A DNA stretch of 64,000 bases, from contig NC_134834.1 in the NCBI RefSeq assembly GCF_004210375.1, forward strand, positions 142,509,009 through 142,573,008, written 5' to 3'. The notes under the pieces are model-generated. The model was not told the DNA's origin. It saw only the letters and a list, made by a program, of their open reading frames with translations, and ran no database searches. Shown here one piece after another: positions 1 through 12,390 of the stretch. Each line of letters opens with the position of its first letter. Positions within the stretch are counted from its first letter, which is position 1. Both the position numbers and the translations under genes were made by a program. This stretch comes from Tachypleus tridentatus. Taxonomy: Eukaryota > Arthropoda > Merostomata > Xiphosura > Limulidae.

Positions 1-39
1 GTGCCTTTTAAGTTAAGGGTGCATTATCAGGATAACAGT

Positions 40-317
40 TGTTTGCGTTTTTTTAATGCCGCGCAAAGCTACACGAGGGCTATCTGCGCTAACTGTTCCT
101 AATTTAGCAGTGTAAGGCTAAAGGGAAGGCAGCTAGACATCACCATCCACCGCCAACTTTTGGGCTACTCTTTTACCAAAGAATAGTGAGATTGACCGTC
201 ACATTATAACGCCCCCACGGCTGAAAGGGCGAACATGTTTGGTGCGACAGGAATTCGAACCCGCCATCCTTGGATTACGAGTGCAGTTCCTTAACCACCT
301 AGTCATACAGGGCCAAG
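40..317 (-). mobile_element. SINE family A copy (tRNA-derived)
   Basis: Complement shows head with B box ggattcgaatTcc-like sequence near 250, middle body, and tail at 60-75 (gcgcaaagctac on the plus strand). Full length, diverged. Confidence 0.88.
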
Positions 318-404
318 GCATTACTTGGTGTTTAGGGCGTTTACTCGCAATTTGAAAGTTTCAATTTTGGTTCCTCTTCACAAAATATGCTCGTTGTATA
401 TGGT

Positions 405-530
405 CTTCGGGTAGGTAGGGATAACTAGCTGCCTTTCCTCTAGTCTTACACTGCTAAATTAGAGACGGCTAGCGCAGATAGCCCTCGTGTAGCTTTGCGC
501 AAAATTCAGAAACAAACAAACAAACAAATA
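405..530 (+). mobile_element. SINE family A copy, 3' half
   Basis: Body and tail only, from taggtagggataactagctgc to an (aaac) tail. It lies in the opposite orientation to the copy at 40-317, 90 bp away, forming an inverted pair. Confidence 0.85.
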
Positions 531-1294
531 CCTTACTCCTTTTAGAAGTGCCCGAAACAATTTCAGTAGAGTTTAAACTGCACACCTACTTTAACAGTTC
601 CCTATTAATACACAGAACATCCTACTCCCCCTTTTTTCTCCAGTTTGCTTCAGGACGGGCGAATAGACGGAAAACAGAGTCACAAAAAACAAATTTAGTT
701 TATAAATTATAAAAATTAGAAAAGTTATTTAAGACTTATACGTTTTAACTCAATCTAGATTTATACAGAAACCAATTAAACTCTCTTTCCTATTTCAACT
801 TCAAGAATTCCACAAATAAATCATCCAGCCACTTGTTTCTCAGCTTCCAAAAACATCTGATTGTCCCTCACTTGAACCACTGGCATAATCTAATAACTGT
901 TTTTTTAAACATAAATACACATAGTTGAACTATAACAAAATAAACGAGATACGATTCACGTGCTGAACATAATCTTATCTTATGTGGAAGGTATCACAGT
1001 TTGGAAGGATTTTTCAAACAAGTACAATGTTCATGAGGTTACATATGTCATATTTATTTACTCTATAGTACTTCGAAAACGTCTTGCTCATTCAGATAAA
1101 CAGAGTTGTGATATGCTTATAACATACGTTGCTTACCACAAGAATGGGAGGGTTATAATAGTTCGAACTCTTACCAGAACTATTCTGTCTCCCAGATCGG
1201 CTGACACGCAACAAAAGTTTATTTGGAAAACTATACATATCAGTTGTTTAAAGATATCAAGATATCAATAGCGTAAATAACGCCAGGAAAGCGA

Positions 1295-1402
1295 GATCGC
1301 TGCGAATACAGATCATCGTCAGGTTCACCGAAGAAGGTCGAAACGTTGTTCGATCCTCTACGTAGTGCTTTCTCTATCCATACCAGCCGTTTTTACATAT
1401 AT
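1295..1402. repeat. foldback element, right arm only
   Basis: cgaagaaggtcgaaacgttg, then ctctatccataccagccgtt and tttacatat. The left arm is not recognisable. Confidence 0.6.
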
Positions 1403-1884
1403 AACAAAGAATATTACATTATTAACACAAATAGCCAAGAAACACCTCACTCTAATATTTCTGAACAATATAACAAGTATTATGAGTACCTTACTTACAT
1501 AAAATAAGAAAACAACCCATTGCCAGCATCTGTAGTGTACTTGAGTTAATATAAACTGTGTATTTGAAGAGTTTCTTATATCAAATACACTCTTGAAATG
1601 TGTGAAATTACCAACAAACTGTTTGTGTGTTTACCAAATAAACCGATGTGTTAAGAGAAACTCTAAATTCTATGTATGACACTCGTGGACATTTGCTGGA
1701 TGAAGGAAGTACAAACAGTGCTAAATAATAAATCTTCTATCCACGTTTACTTAAAGTTTTAAGTAGCATTTTACAGTATGTATAAAACACAGCACAAAAG
1801 AACTCTCGATTCTGTTTGATCCTTCAAACGCTACAGAGACCTGAATCCCGATGCTGAAAGGAGAGGGTTTCGCTACCAGTGGAA

Positions 1885-1937
1885 GACATAATGCAGATAA
1901 CCCATTGTGTAGCTTTGTGTTTAATAGTAAACAAAGA
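1885..1937 (+). mobile_element. SINE family B tail fragment
   Basis: atgcagataacccattgtgt then agctttgtgtttaatagtaa, the 3' end of family B. The region just before (1800-1885) may be its decayed head. Confidence 0.6.
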
Positions 1938-2547
1938 AAATATTTAAAAGAACTGAGCTAAAGACACATAACAATAATTTCGAAAATTATCACAAATTTT
2001 ATTTCATCAATGAATTGCCAAACAAACATTTCTTCTTTTTTTTTATGGCAAACACACAAATACAAGATCGCTAGTTATCCGCCGTACTTTATTGTAACAG
2101 ACAAAAACACAAGAACGTCAAATATCCGCCGTACTACAAAGTTACTCATTTGGAACCTGTATAAGCACACTTTCATAATAACTTTATTATGGGATGTTAA
2201 TCATCAAAATCTCATTACATAGTAATCATATCATTTAATTGTTTATATATATATTTATATAAAGCGCGTGTCTCAGGTATTATTGTATAAAACAAATATT
2301 GTTGTAGCATCATAGCACTCATAGTCACTAAGATAAAACTCATAGATTCATATATAAGATACACACACGGCTCACATACGTAAGTGTTGAACAAATAGAT
2401 TATTATATATTTTGCATAATTAACTGATTATCAAATAACTACTTCATGTTGAGGTTTCACGTGTGCATTTAATATTCCTATTTCTATTAGCGTAGACCTC
2501 TAACTTCAGAATACTTTGTCCCTAATTTTCTGGTAATCAAGCAACTT

Positions 2548-2709
2548 CTTTTCCCTCATGTTTTGTTTCCGAATCACAGAGAACCACTCCTGTTTGTCTT
2601 CTTTTCCCTCATGTTTTGTTTCCGAATCACAGAGAACCAGTCCTGTTTGTCTTCTTTTTCCTCAAGTTTTGTTTCCGAATCACAGAGAACCAGTCCTGTT
2701 TGTCTTCTT
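2548..2709. repeat. minisatellite, 53-bp unit, 3 copies
   Basis: Units start ttttccctcatgttttgttt, contain aatcacagagaacca and end tgtttgtcttc. Frames on both strands here are repeat artefacts. Confidence 0.9.
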
Positions 2710-3159
2710 GAAATCGTCAAAGTTTCGATTAGGTGCTCTGTCTCCTTCAGTTTCAACACAATTAGCTTGTTTTCCATAATCAACGCTATCCTTTGCTGCT
2801 CTAACGTTTACCAGAGGCTTGTGTTGGCTAGAAAAGATAAATTAATGTGATTTTACTAGCTAACATAAACATTACAAGTTGCTCTCGACGTAAATGAAAT
2901 TAGAAACTCTAAATCTAGTTTGCGACCAGATTTCATCTATACTGACAACTATAGTTTCCCGGCAAATGAAGGAGTCCTTTGAAGGATTTGAAGGAAGTGG
3001 TCAGATGAATTTTGAAATTTCACACGTGATATTAATTTATTTTTATATATAAACAATTATTATAAAAGCATTAGTAGTAGCATGTTCTGACATCTTCGCT
3101 ACTAAAAGTTAATAAAAAAACGTCCTTTGCATTCTAGATAAATATAAAGAATATATTTT

Positions 3160-3225
3160 TTTATATTCAAACCAACGTTTCGCCTACGTGGCTTCTTTAG
3201 GGTTAACATACATAATATACAAACT
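3160..3225. repeat. left arm of the second foldback family
   Basis: ttcaaaccaacgtttcgcc, gtggcttctttagggttaac and atacataata match the left arm at 62595-62645. No right arm was found. Confidence 0.55.
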
Positions 3226-3504
3226 ATTTCTACCTGAGATGCAACGGTTGTTTTTTTATTATTTTTATCAAAATATGTGAATCCCTCCAGTACGCACTAC
3301 AGATTTTGAAAGACAATAAAAAATGTTGGTTACTATATTTCTTCACAAAGCAATTTTTTTTCAAGTTAAAGGTTATGTTATAACATAAGTAAGAAGTACA
3401 GGTCGTAAAAATTCCAGTGGCGATTCAGCTTAACTTTCGTGGCCCAAGAAACTTCGTCAAAATGAAATATTGTACCGTTTTGTTTTTAAAGAATAATTAA
3501 TAAA

Positions 3505-4110
3505 TTACTTAAAGTTGCAGATGATATCAAGTTCTTTAGTGTTGCTGGCTGTAAAGAGGATGCTGCTAATTTATGAAAGAATTTAGATCATTTAGTGAGT
3601 TGGGCAAATAAATGGCATATGGGTTTCAATTGTAATAAATGCTAGATAATTCATGTGGGTTTTCATAATTGGAATTATAAATACAATTTGAATTGAAATA
3701 ACCTTAACTTGTTATGAAGGACAGTAATCTTGGTGTAGTAGTTGACCACTATCTAAAGCCATTCAAGTAGTGTGTTGTTACCAATGGCAGAGCACGGGTC
3801 ACCGGTTAGATCACATTTGGAATATTGTGTTCAATCTTGGGCTTCATACCCTAGGAAGGACATTGAATTGTTGGAAGGGGCTAAGAGAAGAGTTACTTGA
3901 ATGGTGCCTAGGGTGGAGAGAATGTCATATAGGGAGAAGCTAAAATCTCTTAAATTGTTTTCTCTAGCAAAAAATAAGAGTTAGAAGGGATATTATTCAA
4001 GTATTTAATATTATAAAAGGAACTGACAGTGTTTATTTGTTTTTTTTAATAATTAACAGTGAAAATTTTAGGACTAGGAAACTCGAATATAAATTAAGAA
4101 AAATATAGTA
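3505..4110 (+). mobile_element. decayed CR1/jockey-type LINE reverse transcriptase fragment
   Basis: With stops and frame breaks this stretch still reads ADDIKFFSVAG (the catalytic ADD), HLVSWANKWHMGFN, then RSHLEYCVQSWASYPRKDIE and VPRVERMSYREKLKSLKLF. This is the order of the C-terminal half of a CR1/jockey-like reverse transcriptase. It ends with an RTRKLEYKLRK-type tail. It has no start, no endonuclease and several stops, so it is a 5'-truncated dead copy. It belongs to the same family as the minus-strand copy at 16565-17480. Confidence 0.8.
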
Positions 4111-4548
4111 TATGAATAATAGTTGGTTTTAAGATTTTTTTACTTATATTTTTAATTATTCTAATTTAATTTAGAGGATGGAACAGCCTAAGTGGACCAA
4201 TAAGTCCCATGTTGTCCAAAAACGTTATTCTTATATGCATTTTTATTACATAGTTGCAAATAACAAAAACGAATTATCTATAGAATATCAAAATAAGATA
4301 TTATAAATTTAAAACAAAACTATTGCCCCTAATTTCAATGCATACTATATTATATACACAAATATCACTATACTTCTTCTTATCATTAATGGATTACGTT
4401 AATCTCAAACATATATATAATTGTTTTTCCATAGTTAGACAATCTGTTGATGCCTTTTGCATCACTATGTGCAACACCTGATTACAGCAACCGATGACAA
4501 GGCAGACACTTGCGAAAAACAGTTATCGCTGCCTATCAAACTTATCTA

Positions 4549-4675
4549 AGAGTGTGTGTGTGTTTTCTTATACCAAAGCCACATCAGCCTATCTGCTGAG
4601 TCCACCGAGAGAAATCGAATCCCTAATTTTAGCGTTGTAAATCCGTAGACTTACCGCTGAATCAGCGAGGGACTT
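4549..4675 (-). mobile_element. SINE family C copy, full length
   Basis: tgtgtgtgttttcttatac, agccacatcagcctatctgc, ccaccgagagaaatcgaatc and cgctgaatcagcgaggga. The transcribed strand is tRNA-like at the head and ends in an (ac)n-like tail. Confidence 0.82.
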
Positions 4676-5520
4676 ATCTAACAGATGCAGTATTAAAAGC
4701 GTTTTTTTCCACGAAAAAAAAAAGTGTTTTTCTTACTTTCCAAACGAATGTGAACATAAATGCGACAATGATTGATAGACTTCTTATACATAAAGTAGTT
4801 TTGTAGAAATGGGAAATTATTATATTTTTCAGTTTTGGAAACTTCTGTTCTTGGGAAAATACTATTTAGTTCTAATATTGCAATGATGTTGTTTTTTAAG
4901 GATTTCCAGGCGGTAACAAGGTGTTTCAAAATGTTTCTTTTTGTAAATGGTTACTGTCTTTATAACATTAATCTTCTTTAGGAACATTTTCTTGTTTAAT
5001 ATACTGTTCCAGTAAACTTGTTAGGCTATCTATAATATAATTGTCCTGTAAAATGTGGATCTCTCGAAGTGGTAACTTGTTTAAGAAAATTAAAAGTACA
5101 AACAATTATTTAAATACTTATGGCCAAGCTACTAAGGCCATCAGCCACTGTCCCTAATTTTTAAATATTGACCAGTAACACGTTATTACCTTTCATCCAC
5201 TGTCACTCTAATAACGCACGCACTGTTAAACGTCGTAGTACATTTTGTTGTACCACACTAATTCGAGCTACCCTTATTGCCTCCGAAATCCGGAACTCTT
5301 ACACAGGACTAACTCGCTTCCTACGTGCTGAGTAACTTTTGTACAACTAGATCGTATACACAATAAATAAAATAATTTTACCGAAATCACTTCTTAAGCT
5401 AGATGTTGATTTACGTTTACTTTCTTTTATTGTATTAAACCAGACACAAGTATTAGTTTTTGTCAAGCTCATTACAGTTTAATTCCATCATTGATTATAA
5501 GCCTATTTGATCTAGATTTA

Positions 5521-5628
5521 CCTTTTATTATTTCGAGATGACGTCGCATTTGAGCTTTTCGAACTCTTCTGCATCAGAAGACGTTTCCATTCTGGTATGG
5601 CATTCATTTTTTGATCTTCTGCAAGTTT
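5521..5628 (-). CDS. espn: espin/forked-like gene, last recognisable exon (IPEWKRLL motif)
   Basis: This stretch encodes 36 codons, KLAEDQKMNAIPEWKRLLMQ followed by a Ser/Asn/Arg-rich tail. The motif corresponds to the repeated MPAWRRDLLRKK unit in the espin C terminus. The segment is too short to stand out as an ORF and has no close Met start. It begins in phase 0 after an ATTCTGAATAG acceptor, whose pyrimidine tract is weak, and so fits the 7909 exon. It can end in two ways. One is the in-frame TAA at 5518-5520. The other is a good donor (AAAAG|GTAAAT) two bases before that stop, continuing to an unseen exon that would carry the espin-type APWQRQ ending. I cannot decide between them. Confidence 0.68.
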
Positions 5629-6481
5629 CTATTCAGAATTATTAAATTTTATATGTCATTTCTGTTTTTTGTATTTTACAAAATAAACTTTTAATTTAGT
5701 TTATATCTATAAAAATAGCAATACAGAATTTTCTAAAGAAAGCAGAAACATGATTTTCTTTAAAATAAAGTAAATGTACAATTTTAACTCCCCATTTAAA
5801 TCTTACCACAATGGAGCTTGCTATATGTATATCCAAAACTGAGCTAACAAACTACCGCACTAATTATCACCAGTCATAACTGGGCAATATTTGTATAACT
5901 AGGCAGTAATTTTATAGCTATGCAATAAATAAAATAATTGAAATATCCACACACAAAAAGTTTCACATTTAACCTATAAAATTACAAAAAAGGGTAAGTT
6001 TATAGTATAAAACAATCAAAACACAAACTTTAAAAAATATTTGCATTTCTTTAGTGAAAATTTCATGAGTGTTGCAACAGAAAAGCAAGAGACATTTATT
6101 GATAACTGCGTCTAGAAAGAAATACTTCAACAAAATCTAGTCTGTGATATATTGTTGTGATGACAGCTAAGTTTCAAACTAAAACTTCAATACAATTCTT
6201 TTCTCTCATGAATGGTGAATATTGTTAAATGTTAAAAATGAGAACTATTATAGAACTGTCAGAAAATTTTAAAAAAGGCCTCAAATCCAATAAGCCTTCT
6301 GCAGAAACTAGCAGTTATACATGCCCGGACAGCAAGTATTTTTGCTAATATAAATAACTTTTGGTGTATTTAAATTAATAAATGACAGGCTGGTGATTTA
6401 TGTCAGCTTTTCGGGCCTAATTCATATTTCATAAAAATATCTGAAATTTTAAAGTAAGAGATGGCACTATTGACGATAGGT

Positions 6482-6755
6482 TTGGTTTGTTTTCAATTTC
6501 GCGCAAAGCTACACGAGGGCTATCTGCGCTAGCGTTCCCTACTTTAGCAGTGTTAGACTAGAGGAAAGGCACATAGTCATGACCATCCACCGCCAACTCT
6601 TGGGCTACTTTTTTACCAACGAATAGTGGGATTGACCGTCACTTTATAACGCCCCCACAACTGAAAGGGCGAGCACGTTTGGTGTGACGGAGATATGAAC
6701 CCGTAACCCTCAGATTACGAGTCGAGCGACCTAACTACCTGACCATGCCAGGCCT
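6482..6755 (-). mobile_element. SINE family A copy, full length
   Basis: Starts with the gtttgttttcaatttcgcgc tail (complement strand) and ends with ccatgccaggcc, the complement of the tRNA-like 5' end with its A box. Confidence 0.9.
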
Positions 6756-6909
6756 CGTAATTAGTGACTAAAAGTTACATTATTAGTATTATTATTATTA
6801 TTACTAAATATTTGATAACCTTGACAATGATCACATCGTAAGCAAATGAAAAACGTGTTATAATATTTTGTTCACATTTTGAAATTAAAACTTTCATATC
6901 CATGGCACT

Positions 6910-7193
6910 TAGTGTTTGTTTGTTTATTTTTTAATTTCACGCAAAGCTACACGAGGGCTATCTGCGCTAGCCGTCCCTAATTTAGCAGTGTAAGGCTAGA
7001 GGAAAGGCAGCTAGTCATTACCACTCACCACCAACTCTTCGCCTACTCTTTTACTAACGAATAGTGGGATTGACCGTCACATTACAACGTCCCCACGGCT
7101 GAAAGGGCGAGCATGTTTTGTACGATGGGGATTCGAATCTGCGACCCTCAGATTATGAGTCGAACGCCTTAACCACTCGGCCATGCCGGGTCA
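6910..7193 (-). mobile_element. SINE family A copy, full length
   Basis: Same order as the 6482 copy, same orientation, 155 bp away. The B box complement gggattcgaatctg is at about 7128-7141. Confidence 0.9.
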
Positions 7194-7908
7194 GTCACTT
7201 AGTGATTTTTTTATCTTTCGTCATTCATCTACATTATATGCCACTGAGATCTTGCTACCCCTCTTCATTCACTTAGACAAATGGCACTGAGGACCATTAC
7301 ATATCTTATTACACACCTAGATTGCACGGCATTCAGTGTCTTTGACCTCTTTTTATTTATGTAAGTTACATGATACTCAGTGCCTTTGAATCCAATATTG
7401 TACACCTTGAACCTGGCACTCGATCTCTTTTGGTCTCTTATTATTCACCTATGACATTACAGTGAGTGTCATTTATCACTTAATACTTAAAGGGTGAAAT
7501 ATGGAGATAAAACAGAGTCGTATCTCTTAAAATGCTGCTATTAAAGTGGTAGGCTTGATTAATCAAGATTATTTGTTCTATTCTTGACAGCTGAGATTAA
7601 AAATACGTTTGAAATTTACATAACGTAATGATAAAGGAAAGTAAACAAGCTCAGGAATAGTTTACAACTTGCACTTAATGGTATCGCTTAATTTTTCATA
7701 TTGTTCAAGACAGAAATATCAATACTAAACTTGTGATTTAGTGACAACAAGTGTACATTAATTATTTGAGTAAAAGTTTCCAAGTTTAAAAACTTCTAAA
7801 AGCAGAGAACAAGTATTATACAAAAAAAAAACAACAAAGATGGGTCATTTGGAAACTGAGTGAAGTTTCACTTTATCGTATAGGTTTGATTAGGGTTATT
7901 CAGCACAC

Positions 7909-8073
7909 CTGCATCTCTTCTTCTGACACCTTGTGGGCCTTCTCAGAGACTCTTTTAGCAATAATTTGTTGTTTCCATGGAGGAATAACAGTATTTGAAT
8001 CTCTTTCTGGAATAGTTTCTGCAAATTTCTCTCTTTGGCAATCTTCAGCAATTTCTAGCGTATTTTTCCTTTT
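7909..8073 (-). CDS. espn: espin/forked-like gene, C-terminal exon with IPPWKQQI motif
   Basis: This exon has 55 codons, with phase 0 at both ends. It encodes a charged segment with ERDSNTVIPPWKQQIIAKR, followed by a helical Glu/Lys-rich stretch ending SEEEMQ. In espin the matching place reads [20 protein letters not shown], leading into the coiled, charged C-terminal actin-bundling module. The acceptor is TTTTACCAACACAG and the donor is CAG|GTGTGC. An ORF on the opposite strand here is only its shadow. Confidence 0.86.
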
Positions 8074-8472
8074 CTGTGTTGGTAAAAAACAAACAACAAA
8101 AATTTGTAAGTTTAAATACATCAGTTTCTTAACATAATCATTTATACACCGTGAGCACACGTTCACATTAGTTCGAAGACAGCTTCCAAGCCTAAGACTT
8201 TTAACACTTCGTTAGTATTCCGGGGTTTTCACTGACACCAAATATTTTATAAACATCGGCGTCGACAGATGAAAGCACTTACACATTTGTTGTTCTCAGT
8301 AGCTTCAGTATTCGGATAGTTTATTATTAAATTATTACATTTAGTTTATGTGGTAAAAACGAAACAACTTTTAATATTCAATGTTCTCTGTTAATTAATA
8401 AAACAAAAACGATTTTGAGTATTAATATTCTTTAGTTCCAAATAATAACTTATTATGATTTGAATATTTTTA

Positions 8473-8606
8473 TGTTTTGTTTTGTTTTTTTTTAATTTCG
8501 CACAAAGCTACTCGAGGGCCATCTGTGCTAGCCGTCCATAATTTAGCAGTGTAAGACCAGAGAGAAGGCAGCTGGTCATCACCACCCACCGCCAACTCTT
8601 GGGCTA
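8473..8606 (-). mobile_element. SINE family A copy, 5'-truncated
   Basis: Tail and body present (aatttcgcacaaagctactc to ccaactcttgggcta). The tRNA-like head is missing. Confidence 0.85.
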
Positions 8607-9000
8607 AATATTTTTAATTAATTTTTTTATGGTAGTGTCCAATCGGACCCTGGAAGAGAGACTAGAGGAATGTTTTACGGCAGACTAACAAGGTTAAATA
8701 ATGTAAATTAAGTGAGTTAATTTCGACTGTGCTACAGGCAGCCTAACTTCATAAAATAAAACAGAGGTTTTTTACTTTTAAGATTATTGTATAAAAAAGT
8801 GAAATATTTACTTCTCCAAATCTGAAATTTGTGTATCTATGTACAATTTTTTTAAAACACTTTTCAAATATTTTAGCGTTTTATTGTTGTTAGATAGAAC
8901 AGTGGTATGTAAGAGAGAAATAACATTAAATTTAGTTTTATTTCATTTGATAAACATCCAGTTTCGTGCTCAAAATACCTTTACGTACTTTGAATGTCAG

Positions 9001-9525
9001 GCTCGGCCTGTCCAGGCGGTTAGAGCGATCGTAATCTGAGGATCACGTGTTCGAATCCCTGTCACGCCAAAATGCTCGCCCTCTTAGCCGTGAAAGCATT
9101 ATAGCGTGACGGTCAATCCCACTATTCGTTGGTTAACGAGTAGCAGAATAGTTGGTGGTGGGTGATGATGACTAGCTCCCTTCCCTCTAGTCTTATACTG
9201 CCAAGGGCCTGGCATGGCCTAGCGCGTTAAGGCGTGCGCTTCGTAATCTGAGGGTCGCGGTTTCGCGCCCGAATCGCGTCAAACATGCTCACCCTCCCAG
9301 CCGTGGGTGCGTTAGAATGTGACGGTCAATCACACTTTTCGTTGGTAAAAGATTAGCCCAAGAGTTGGCGGTGGGTGGTGATGACTAGCTGCCTTCTCTC
9401 TAGTCTTACACTGCTAAATTAGGGACGGGTAGCACAGATAGCCCTCGAGTAGCTTTGTGCGAAACAACAAAGAAAACAAAGAAATATACTGCCAAATTAG
9501 GGACGGTTAGCGTGAAATTTAAAAC
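9001..9525 (+). mobile_element. SINE family A copy interrupted by another family A copy
   Basis: The head with A box (tccaggcggttagagcg) and B box (gttcgaatccc) starts at 9001. The copy breaks at tatactgccaa (about 9193-9204) and resumes at tatactgccaaattaggg (about 9485), ending in aaaacaaacaaac at about 9532. The repeated tatactgccaa is the target duplication made by the inner insertion. Confidence 0.85.
9205..9483 (+). mobile_element. SINE family A copy nested in the 9001 copy
   Basis: Complete copy from gggcctggcatggcc through the body to gtgcgaaacaacaaag, bounded by the tatactgccaa duplication. It is younger than its host copy by position. Confidence 0.88.
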
Positions 9526-9597
9526 AAACAAACATTTTGAAAGTAAAAGGCACCTTTTGCAACACATTGTTTGAAAGTTTCATCTTTAACACACATT

Positions 9598-9826
9598 TGG
9601 ACCGCGGGTTTGAATCCCCGTCACGCAAAACATGCTTGCCCTTTTAGCCGTGGGGGCGTTATAAGTGACGGTCAATCTCACTATTCGTTGGTAAAAGAGT
9701 GGACTAAGAGTTGGCGGTGGGTGGTGTTGACTAGCTGTCTTTCCTCTAGTCTAACACTGCTAAATTAGGGATGTCTAGCGCAGATAGTTCCCGTGTAGCT
9801 TTGCGCGAAATTCAAAACAAACCAAA
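9598..9826 (+). mobile_element. SINE family A copy, 5'-truncated in the tRNA head
   Basis: Begins at the B box (cgggtttgaatccccgtc) and runs to gcgcgaaattcaaaacaaac. Confidence 0.87.
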
Positions 9827-10464
9827 CCACTTTTAAACGTAGTAAAGTTCAAAAAAGTTTTATCCTAAACACACTTTTAGATCTGCTAAATTTATAGTAT
9901 TTCAATTCTCAACAGGCTTTGAGCAATTCTCGTTTATAAATAAGATAATTTCGTTCATTGCAAAACATTTGACATTATTTTTTATTCCACTTTTTTATAC
10001 AATAATCTTAAAAATAAAAATATCTGGTTTATTTTATGAAGTCAGGCTGTCTGTGGCACAGTCAAAATTAAATCACTTATTTTTTATTTTGCATTCTGAA
10101 AAAACCAAAAACCCATCAACAACAACAACACTGTTGTTCCATATTATCTGTATTACATACTTAATATTTACGAAAAGAGTAAGTTTCAAACGAAACCTTT
10201 TAACCTTTAGAGAATAAAAGTGTGGTCTTCGTATTCAGTTATAATATTATTTTCTGTGACGTAAACGCAATTTTCAAAACCTCATCAAATAGATCTACCT
10301 AATCAAATTTATCTTCTAGTGTTCTATCCCCATTGTGTTTCCAACTGTGGTTCAGGTATGATAATATTTAAACCCTTGAGACGTGTTGACTGATGTGATT
10401 ACAATGCAGTTCTTATTTTTTTTACTCGGCTCTACATCCAAATTTATGAATAGTGTTTGCTCTT

Positions 10465-10530
10465 TCGTATTTAAACACAAAGCTACACAAAGGGATATTT
10501 GTACTTTGCCTACCGCGGACTTATACTGTA
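10465..10530 (-). mobile_element. SINE family B tail fragment
   Basis: aaacacaaagctacacaaag then ggatatttgtactttgccta and ccgcggac resemble the tail and B box side of family B. Confidence 0.5.
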
Positions 10531-11532
10531 TGAAGTAAAAATGAAATAAAACATATTTTTTGACATTATGGTTTTGTTTTCTGCTACAAAATGACGGTTA
10601 CATCTGGGCTCTTTAGGGAAGGTGGATATCGTGAATTCACTCTCTTTCACTCGTCCAGAGTTAAAAATCATAATATTATATAATTATAATATTTCACAAA
10701 TGAAAATGCAGAGTGTTCAGCATAATATCACAATTCGAATGTTGGATTGGACTTTCCAATCAGGAGCCTGGCGTGTTACCAGATGATCTGACCCTTAACA
10801 GTGATGACAATCTAATTTGTGCCCCTTTTCTCTTCAGTGGTCTATTTGTTAAGTCTTCTTCAAGCTACGGTCTCAAATGATTGTCCACGTATTATACAGA
10901 ACAAGTATTGAACAAAGCCGGTAGTACCTAGATAGAACTCAGTGTTACTGATATCAATGTGCTTATGTTTTAACAATATTATGTTGTAATAGGCGTATCT
11001 CTACAGAACACAATACAAGTTACAGCAATTTATTAATTAATGTTGGAGAAAAATAATGAGAGCTTTTTAACAAATCTAATTCAAATGTAGTTATTTTTTT
11101 ATTTTTGTGTTAATTATCTGGTAATTGTCTTAAATGTTAATTAAAATATAGAATTAACCGTCCGTTCCATTTTAGAATACCAACGAACTGGAGCCCTCAA
11201 GGTTCCGAAGACTATAGATTAAAAACTGCGGTATTAAATTATTATGTTCACGTCCTTTTTCCTTGCCTGGTTTGATTTATTTTCCTGTACTTGGAACTCC
11301 CCAAGTCTTTACTTGCTGTTTAAATTAGAAGATAATCTCTTTGCCTGGATCGGTTTTTTACTCGCTCAATCAACAAGAAATCAAATGCCGTTCGTACTTG
11401 TAGCACACCATTCTTCACCTCTATAAACGTCCACCCGCAATTAGTTGGCGAACTTAAACTGTGAAGCTATCAAAGAACCTAGGTGCACATAGATGTTCTT
11501 ACTCAGGGTCCCAAAACTGTTTTGTTTAAAGA

Positions 11533-11667
11533 GTTGTTGTTTGGTTGTTTTGAATTAAGCACAAAGCCACACAATGGGCTATCTGTGCTCTGCCCACCAC
11601 GGGTATCGAAACCCGGATTTTAGAGTTGTAAGTCCTCAGACATACCGCTGAGCCCCTGGGGGGCGTT
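11533..11667 (-). mobile_element. SINE family B copy, full length
   Basis: Complement strand begins gttgttttgaattaagcac and ends ccgctgagcccctgggggg. On the transcribed strand this is a tRNA-like head (box A tggctcagcgg type, box B gggtttcgatacccg type) with a tail containing cagatagccc. Confidence 0.88.
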
Positions 11668-12390
11668 TAAAGAGTAAATAAAACCAAAATTAGAAGTAAC
11701 AAATATTTTTATTTTTTGATATATTATGCCATATTGTAGGCTACGAAGTTCATAATTATTCTCGCGATTTATGGCATGTGCACGTTTTACTGACGTCACG
11801 ACAGTACAAAGTGCAACATTAGGCGTCTCTTTTGTGATGTCATTTTAGTGCTTAATAACTAACTGACAGAGAACACACTATTGTATACGTATGTCAGTGG
11901 TTAAAACAAGTTACCCTTCCAGGAATCGAGAAAATGAAATAAAAACGTTTCAGATTGTTTCATGTGGTGTTATTACAGAGGAATGGGTGTGATAGCCTTT
12001 AAGTTTTTGAGTTTTTAGGGGCCTCAAAGAATTGAATGCTGACCCCAGTTACATGAGTTTCATGTCAGAAGTGTTAACTGTATCTGAGAAGAACGCCTAT
12101 ATCATTTGGAAATGGTAATTACACTTGCTTCTGAGCATAAAAAGGATATTCATCTTATATACCTCACAAATGGGCATTTTTTTGAGATAAAACTGAATTG
12201 AGTCAGGTGACTCGTCATATATTTATGCATATACATACGCCACAACTGTCTGGTTTAATTGATTACTTTCCATGCAATAAATACTTACTATTTTTTTATC
12301 ATAGCAGAAAGGCACAAACAAATAAAGACAAATACTTCTAGTTAACTATGTTTTTGTTTACTATAGTACTTTCTGTAGCTGAATGGTTAC

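Larger units (their letters stand above)
1..5517. other. region downstream of the last recognised espin exon
   Basis: Apart from the SINE, foldback, minisatellite and LINE pieces listed, this is AT-rich non-coding sequence (notably 531-1294, 1403-1884, 1938-2547, 2710-3159 and 4111-4548). The last exon or 3' UTR of the espin-like gene may lie here. One weak candidate is 4840-4925 on the minus strand, reading VTAWKSLKNNII, but its splice site is poor. Confidence 0.5.
5629..7908 (-). other. intron of the espin-like gene
   Basis: Holds two family A SINEs and an ATT microsatellite at about 6783-6805. Nothing else seen in 5629-6481 or 7194-7908. Confidence 0.65.
8074..12390 (-). other. intron of the espin-like gene
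   Basis: Holds five family A insertions or pieces (one pair nested), one B fragment and one full B copy. Nothing recognisable in 8607-9000, 9827-10464, 10531-11532 or 11668-12390. Confidence 0.75.

Noticed and set aside
960-1271. 103-codon ORF
   Set aside because: It starts at GTG, has no domain or splice context, and the composition follows the local base content.
1140-1294. Left arm of the foldback element before 1295
   Set aside because: cccagatcggctgacacg weakly resembles the arm, but no consistent pairing with the right arm could be drawn.
4693-4929. Possible final espin exon (TAWKSLKNNII)
   Set aside because: The phase could fit, but the acceptor has no pyrimidine tract and the similarity is limited to a Trp-Lys pair.
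6482-7193. tRNA genes
   Set aside because: The A and B boxes and the tRNA-like sequence belong to SINE heads. They lack a proper acceptor stem and are followed by the SINE body in every copy.
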